A stretch of 64,000 nt of DNA from assembly GCF_017876435.1 (NCBI RefSeq), contig NZ_JAGIOA010000001.1:2480001-2544000 (forward strand), given 5' to 3'. The position numbers and the translations under genes are program-made. How positions within the stretch are numbered: the first letter of the stretch is position 1; every line of letters starts with the position of its first letter. This document shows positions 60,388 through 64,000 of this stretch, piece after piece. The notes beneath the pieces were generated by a model. The model searched no databases, was not told the DNA's origin, and worked only from the letters and a program-made list of their open reading frames with translations. Origin of the DNA: Microbacterium phyllosphaerae (GTDB lineage: Bacteria; Actinomycetota; Actinomycetes; Actinomycetales; Microbacteriaceae).

Positions 60388-61074
60388 ATGACGTCGACGC
60401 CGCCGCCGCCTCGCGCGATCTCCGCTCTGAGGCTCGCTGCCGGAGCGTCGGTGACGGGCATCCTGCTCTACACGTACGTGATCGGCATCCCCCGTCAGGG
60501 AGCGAGCCTCGTCGACCACTTCGGGTACTTCACGAACCTGACGAGTCTGCTCACGGCCGGCATCCTCATCTCATCGAGCCTGATCTCGCTGCGCGGACAG
60601 CAGGTGCCGCCGGTGCTCACCTCGGCGCGTGCGGTGGCCGTGGCCTGCATGATCATCGTGGGAGTGGTCTACAACGTCCTCGTCCCCGGCACGGGGAGCG
60701 CGCCGGCCTGGGTGAGTGCGACCCTGCACGCGATCTTCCCGATCCTTCTCGTGCTCGACTGGGTCTTCGTCGCCGACCGCCCGCCGATGCCCTGGCGACG
60801 ACTCTGGGTGGTGCTCCCCTACCCGGTGCTCTGGCTGGGGGTCGTGCTCGTGCGCGGGGCCACCGACGGCTGGGTCCCCTACGGCTTCCTGCTTCCCGAG
60901 CGCGGCGCGGCATCGCTCGCGGCCCACGTCGCGGGCCTGCTCGTCGCACTGCTCATGTCGGGTGCGCTCGTGTGGACGCTCAGCCGGGTTCGATTTCCCC
61001 GACCGACCCGGTGGTCAGGCGCTCGCCCAGCCGTATCGCCGAGCGAGCGCGGAGGCGATCCGACCGTAGCGTGA
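60388..61074 (+). CDS. Pr6Pr-family membrane protein
   Basis: 228 residues with six predicted membrane helices. Family features are the early FGYFTNLTSLLTAGILIS segment with a T-N motif, LHAIFPILLVLDWVF with its histidine, and the PYPVLWLGVVLVRG stretch. Related to the FAR-17a/AIG1 (androgen-induced) family; the bacterial role is unknown. Its last 60 bases overlap the convergent PemK-like gene, which is uncommon and makes the exact ends of both proteins worth checking. Confidence 0.82.
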   Translation: MTSTPPPPRAISALRLAAGASVTGILLYTYVIGIPRQGASLVDHFGYFTNLTSLLTAGILISSSLISLRGQQVPPVLTSARAVAVACMIIVGVVYNVLVPGTGSAPAWVSATLHAIFPILLVLDWVFVADRPPMPWRRLWVVLPYPVLWLGVVLVRGATDGWVPYGFLLPERGAASLAAHVAGLLVALLMSGALVWTLSRVRFPRPTRWSGARPAVSPSERGGDPTVA

Positions 61075-61593
61075 CCGGTCGAGCACCGCGGCTTCACGGC
61101 GTAGCCCGGTCTCGTGCACGCTGTAGAGCTGCTCGATGTCGACCCACGACTCACGCCCCTGCGAGTCCCAGGCTCCCGAGCCGATCGACAGGTAGTCGCG
61201 GTCACCGTCATGAGCCTTGCTCGTCATCCGTACCGCGTAGACGCGCTCTGCGGATTCCCGGCCGATCACCAGCACCGGTCGGTCTTTGCCCCGACCGTCG
61301 TTCTCCTCGTAGGGAACCCAGGTCCAGATGATCTCGCCCGCATCGGGGGCGCCGTCACGGTCGGGGGCGTACCCGATGCGGAGATCGTCGATGCGATCCG
61401 GGTCGACACGGACAGTCTCGACCCCGTGCGCCCGGGCCTCCGCGCCACCCGGAGCAGAAGGATGCACCTCATCGGAGGTGCGCAGACGCGAGACCGGGCG
61501 CCTCGGACCAGTGGTCCGAGGCGCCCGGTCAGATCCCAGTGCCTTGAGAAGGATCTCCGCGAGTCGTGCCAGGATGCCGTCGGTTTTGCTCAC
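61015..61593 (-). CDS. PemK/MazF-like toxin-fold protein
   Basis: 192 residues from a GTG at 61593. The first 80 residues are low-complexity and basic; the PemK/MazF fold starts at about 84 with GEIIWTWVPYEENDGRGKDRP and VLVIGRE, and ends with VDIEQLYSVHETGLRREAAV. No antitoxin gene lies next to it. Actinobacterial relatives of this kind are often solitary, so ribonuclease activity is not assured. Part of its N-terminal region is encoded by a 39-nt palindrome (61492-61530). Confidence 0.78.
   Translation of the reverse strand: MSKTDGILARLAEILLKALGSDRAPRTTGPRRPVSRLRTSDEVHPSAPGGAEARAHGVETVRVDPDRIDDLRIGYAPDRDGAPDAGEIIWTWVPYEENDGRGKDRPVLVIGRESAERVYAVRMTSKAHDGDRDYLSIGSGAWDSQGRESWVDIEQLYSVHETGLRREAAVLDRSRYGRIASALARRYGWASA
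61492..61530. repeat. 39-nt perfect palindrome inside the PemK-like gene
   Basis: Two 19-bp arms around a single G at 61511 (left arm GACCGGGCGCCTCGGACCA). It looks exactly like an intergenic actinobacterial terminator but lies within the reading frame, in the low-complexity N-terminal part. Confidence 0.9.
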
Positions 61594-61613
61594 ACGGTCA
61601 CCCTAACGGCAGC

Positions 61614-62858
61614 TCAGGCGTCGGCGAGTGCGTAGCCCTCTTCGCCGTGGACGACCTGGTCGACACCGGCGATCTCGTCTTCGCTCGTGATGCGGAAGCC
61701 GATCGTCTTCTCGATCGCGAATCCGATGATGAACGCGACCACGAAGGAGTAGATCAGCACACCCAGTGCGGCGATCGCCTGGACGGCCAGCTGACGCAGG
61801 TCGCCGCCGACGAACAGGCCGGTGCCGGTGGCGAAGAAGCCGAGGTAGAGGGTGCCGAGCAGACCACCGACGAGGTGGATGCCGACGACGTCGAGCGAGT
61901 CGTCGAAGCCGAGACGGAACTTCATCTCGACGGCCAGGGCGCAGACGATACCGGCGACGGCACCGAGCAGCAGCGACCAGCCAGGCGTGAGGTTGGCGCA
62001 CGCCGGGGTGATGGCGACGAGACCCGCGACGGCACCGGAGGCGGCGCCGACCGACGTGGCCTTGCCGTCCTTGATGCGCTCGATGAGGATCCAGCCGAGG
62101 ATCGCGGCAGCCGTGGCACCGAGGGTGTTCAGGCCGATGAGTCCGACGCCGCCCATGTCCTCGGCGAGCCACTCCGCGCCGGCGTTGAAGCCGAACCAGC
62201 CGAACCACAGCAGCGCTGCGCCGAGGAGCGTCAGCGGCACGTTGTGCGGCTTGAGGATGCCCTTCTGGAAGCCGATGCGCTTGCCCAGGACGATGGCGAG
62301 TGCGAGTGCGGCAGCACCTGCGTTGATGTGCACCGCGGTACCACCGGCGTAGTCGATCACACCGATTCCGCTGTCCTCACCGAAGAGGGCGGTGCCGAGG
62401 TTCATGATCCAACCGCCACCCCAGACCCATGCGGCGACGGGGAAGTATCCGACGGTCGCGAAGACGCCGGCGAAGATCAGCCAGCTGCCGAACTTCGCAC
62501 GGTCGGCGATCGCGCCCGAGATCAGGGCGACCGTGATGATCGCGAAGGTGGCGCCGTAGGCGACACCTAGGAGCGCGACGTTCGAGCCCTCACCGGCCGC
62601 GAGGCTCGAGAGGCCGAAGTCGGCGAAGGGGTTGCCTGCGAAGGCGGTAGGGCTGTCGACGGCGCTCATCGAGAATCCGAAGAGGATCCAGAGCACTGCC
62701 ACGAGACCGATCGAGCCGAAGCTCATCATCATCATGCTGACGACGCTCTTGGCCTTCACGAGGCCGCCGTAGAAGAAGGCGACGCCGGGCGTCATGAGCA
62801 GTACGAGGGCGGTCGCGGTGATCGCCCAGGAGATGTTGCCTGGAGCATCCATAGTCAA
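61614..62858 (-). CDS. amt: Ammonium transporter (Amt family)
   Basis: 414 residues with eleven predicted membrane helices and no need for a signal peptide. Family motifs: TPGVAFFYGGLVKAKS near the start, DYAGGTAVHINAGAAALALA with the pore histidine, and the second pore histidine in DVVGIHLVGG. It conducts ammonium/ammonia as a trimer. No PII gene follows in the window. A regulatory region of about 100 nt lies upstream. Start at codon 1 or 3 (both Met). Confidence 0.95.
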   Translation of the reverse strand: MTMDAPGNISWAITATALVLLMTPGVAFFYGGLVKAKSVVSMMMMSFGSIGLVAVLWILFGFSMSAVDSPTAFAGNPFADFGLSSLAAGEGSNVALLGVAYGATFAIITVALISGAIADRAKFGSWLIFAGVFATVGYFPVAAWVWGGGWIMNLGTALFGEDSGIGVIDYAGGTAVHINAGAAALALAIVLGKRIGFQKGILKPHNVPLTLLGAALLWFGWFGFNAGAEWLAEDMGGVGLIGLNTLGATAAAILGWILIERIKDGKATSVGAASGAVAGLVAITPACANLTPGWSLLLGAVAGIVCALAVEMKFRLGFDDSLDVVGIHLVGGLLGTLYLGFFATGTGLFVGGDLRQLAVQAIAALGVLIYSFVVAFIIGFAIEKTIGFRITSEDEIAGVDQVVHGEEGYALADA

Positions 62859-62967
62859 ACCTCACATTCGGGAAACTGAGAGCTTCAGTGTGACGAGGCC
62901 CGATTTCCGGAATGCGTGAGGTTTGTTGCGCTGACGTTACAGAGCGGCTCTGTGTGTGAACATCGCG

Positions 62968-64000
62968 TTACGCGACACTGCGATCCGCGTGTGTAAGTGC
63001 ATTGAGTCTGGAGATCGCGCGCAGGTACTTCTTGCGGTATCCCCCACCGAGCATCTCGTCGGCGAAGACCTGGTCGAGGCTCACGCCGGTGGCGACGACG
63101 GGGATCTGCGCGTCGTAGACGCGGTCGACGAATGCGACGAACCGCAGCGCCTCCGACTGATCGGTCAGCACGTGCACGTCACGGAGGCCCACGAGATCGA
63201 GGCCCGCGATCACACGCAGGTACCGAGAAGGGTGGACGCGCGCGAGGTGACGGATGACGTCGGCGAAGGAGTCGTCGGATGCCGTTCCCGCGGCAGCGCC
63301 GGTCTCGACGGCCGTCTCGTATTCACCGGCCTCGCTGACCACGGCGTGCCCGTCGAGCGCGCGCTGGCGGAAGTCGACTCCGTCGATCCGGATCGTCTGG
63401 AAGCTGTCGGACATCGCGTGGATCTCACGCAGGAAGTCCTGCGCCGCGAAGCGACCCTCGCCGAGCGCATTGGGAGGGGTGTTCGAAGTCGCCGCCAGCT
63501 TGGTGCCGGTGGGCACGAGCTCGCCGATGAGACGGGTCATCACCATCGTGTCGCCCGGATCGTCGAGTTCGAACTCGTCGATGCAGAGCAGATCCGCGCC
63601 CTTCAGAAGGTCGACCGTGTTCTTGTACCCCAGCGCACCCACGAGCGCCGTGTACTCGATGAACGATCCGAAGTACTTCCTCCGGGCCGGCATCGCGTGA
63701 TAGATCGACGCGAGCAGATGCGTCTTGCCGACGCCGAAGCCGCCGTCGAGGTAGACGCCCGGCTTCACTTCGGGTTCCTTCTTCGCACGGCTGAAGAATC
63801 CGCCCCGCTTGACCGGCGCTCCGCGTCCGGCGAAGCGGATCAGCGTCTCCTTCGCCTCCTCCTGGGAGGGATACGCCTCGTCCGCCCGATAGCTGTCGAA
63901 AGTGGCTCCGTCGAACTGGGGCGGCGGAACGAGACTCGCGAGCATCTCGGGACCGGTGACGGTCGGCTGGCGATCGGTCAGGTGCACGATGCCCGTGCGG
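62968..64000 (-). CDS. zapE: Cell-division ATPase ZapE (AFG1-like), N-terminus at the window edge
   Basis: At least 339 residues. Walker A is GGFGVGKTH at about 80-88, Walker B LLCIDEFELDD at about 132-142, and the sensor region is LAATSNTPPNALGEGRF. The C-terminal part contains FVAFVDRVYDAQIPVVATG, also typical of ZapE. It modulates division-ring stability in proteobacteria; the actinobacterial role is less clear. A GTG at 63987 could be the start, but the frame stays open to 64000 and TGIVHLTDRQ looks like a family N-terminus, so the true start is probably just outside the window. Confidence 0.9.
   Translation of the reverse strand, partial: RTGIVHLTDRQPTVTGPEMLASLVPPPQFDGATFDSYRADEAYPSQEEAKETLIRFAGRGAPVKRGGFFSRAKKEPEVKPGVYLDGGFGVGKTHLLASIYHAMPARRKYFGSFIEYTALVGALGYKNTVDLLKGADLLCIDEFELDDPGDTMVMTRLIGELVPTGTKLAATSNTPPNALGEGRFAAQDFLREIHAMSDSFQTIRIDGVDFRQRALDGHAVVSEAGEYETAVETGAAAGTASDDSFADVIRHLARVHPSRYLRVIAGLDLVGLRDVHVLTDQSEALRFVAFVDRVYDAQIPVVATGVSLDQVFADEMLGGGYRKKYLRAISRLNALTHADRSVA

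Overview
The window reads as chromosome of a high-GC Gram-positive actinobacterium, most likely a Microbacteriaceae member close to Microbacterium. This is inferred from the strongly G/C-ending codons, the PdxST/MocR vitamin B6 locus, DtxR-type iron boxes, an LPxTG-anchored surface protein and a Gly-Cys-Val tRNA cluster. No taxonomic search was possible.

Layout. 1-2323 (minus): the jetA-jetB-jetC part of a Wadjet (JetABCD) plasmid-defence operon, cut by the left edge. 2399-6222: PLP (vitamin B6) module, with pdxS-pdxT divergent from a MocR-type pdxR followed by pdxY. 6232-14560: housekeeping and stress genes (HIT hydrolase, thrS, YnfA, a two-component pair, alpha/beta hydrolase, DoxX-like protein, photolyase, lipoprotein). 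14585-32767 (minus): one 18.2-kb gene for a 6060-residue cell-wall protein with a signal peptide, a head region, 47 tandem ~117-residue Ig-like (DUF7507/DUF11-type) units and an LPFTG sortase anchor. 32919-34545: a TetR regulator and a zinc alcohol dehydrogenase.

34669-50995: an integrated mobile island of about 16.3 kb in the 3' end of tRNA-Val(GAC). It is bounded by 27-bp direct repeats with one mismatch and has repeated TTGCCC arm-like motifs at both ends. It carries a tyrosine integrase, an excisionase-like protein, a RecA-fold RepA-like ATPase, two DnaA boxes, a tRNA-Arg(UCU), a frameshifted HNH endonuclease, a tail tape measure protein, a GNAT toxin-antitoxin-like pair, a ParB-like protein and several unknown membrane proteins. 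There is no terminase, portal, capsid or other recognisable tail gene. It therefore looks like a phage satellite that keeps its own tape measure, or a strongly reduced prophage; the first reading is the most interesting system in the window.

50971-52605: tRNA cluster and a SecD-P1-like membrane protein. 52641-58329: an iron/siderophore uptake locus (AraC regulator, binding protein, siderophore-interacting reductase, two FecCD permeases of which the second is frameshifted, ATPase) behind two DtxR-type iron boxes. 58380-64000: SnoaL-like protein, ECF sigma factor, GIY-YIG-like protein, SPW-repeat and Pr6Pr membrane proteins, PemK/MazF-like protein, ammonium transporter and ZapE, the last running off the right edge.

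Both apparent frameshifts (44494-44500 in a C7 run, 57005-57008 in a G4 run) lie in homopolymers, so sequencing error must be excluded before calling pseudogenes.
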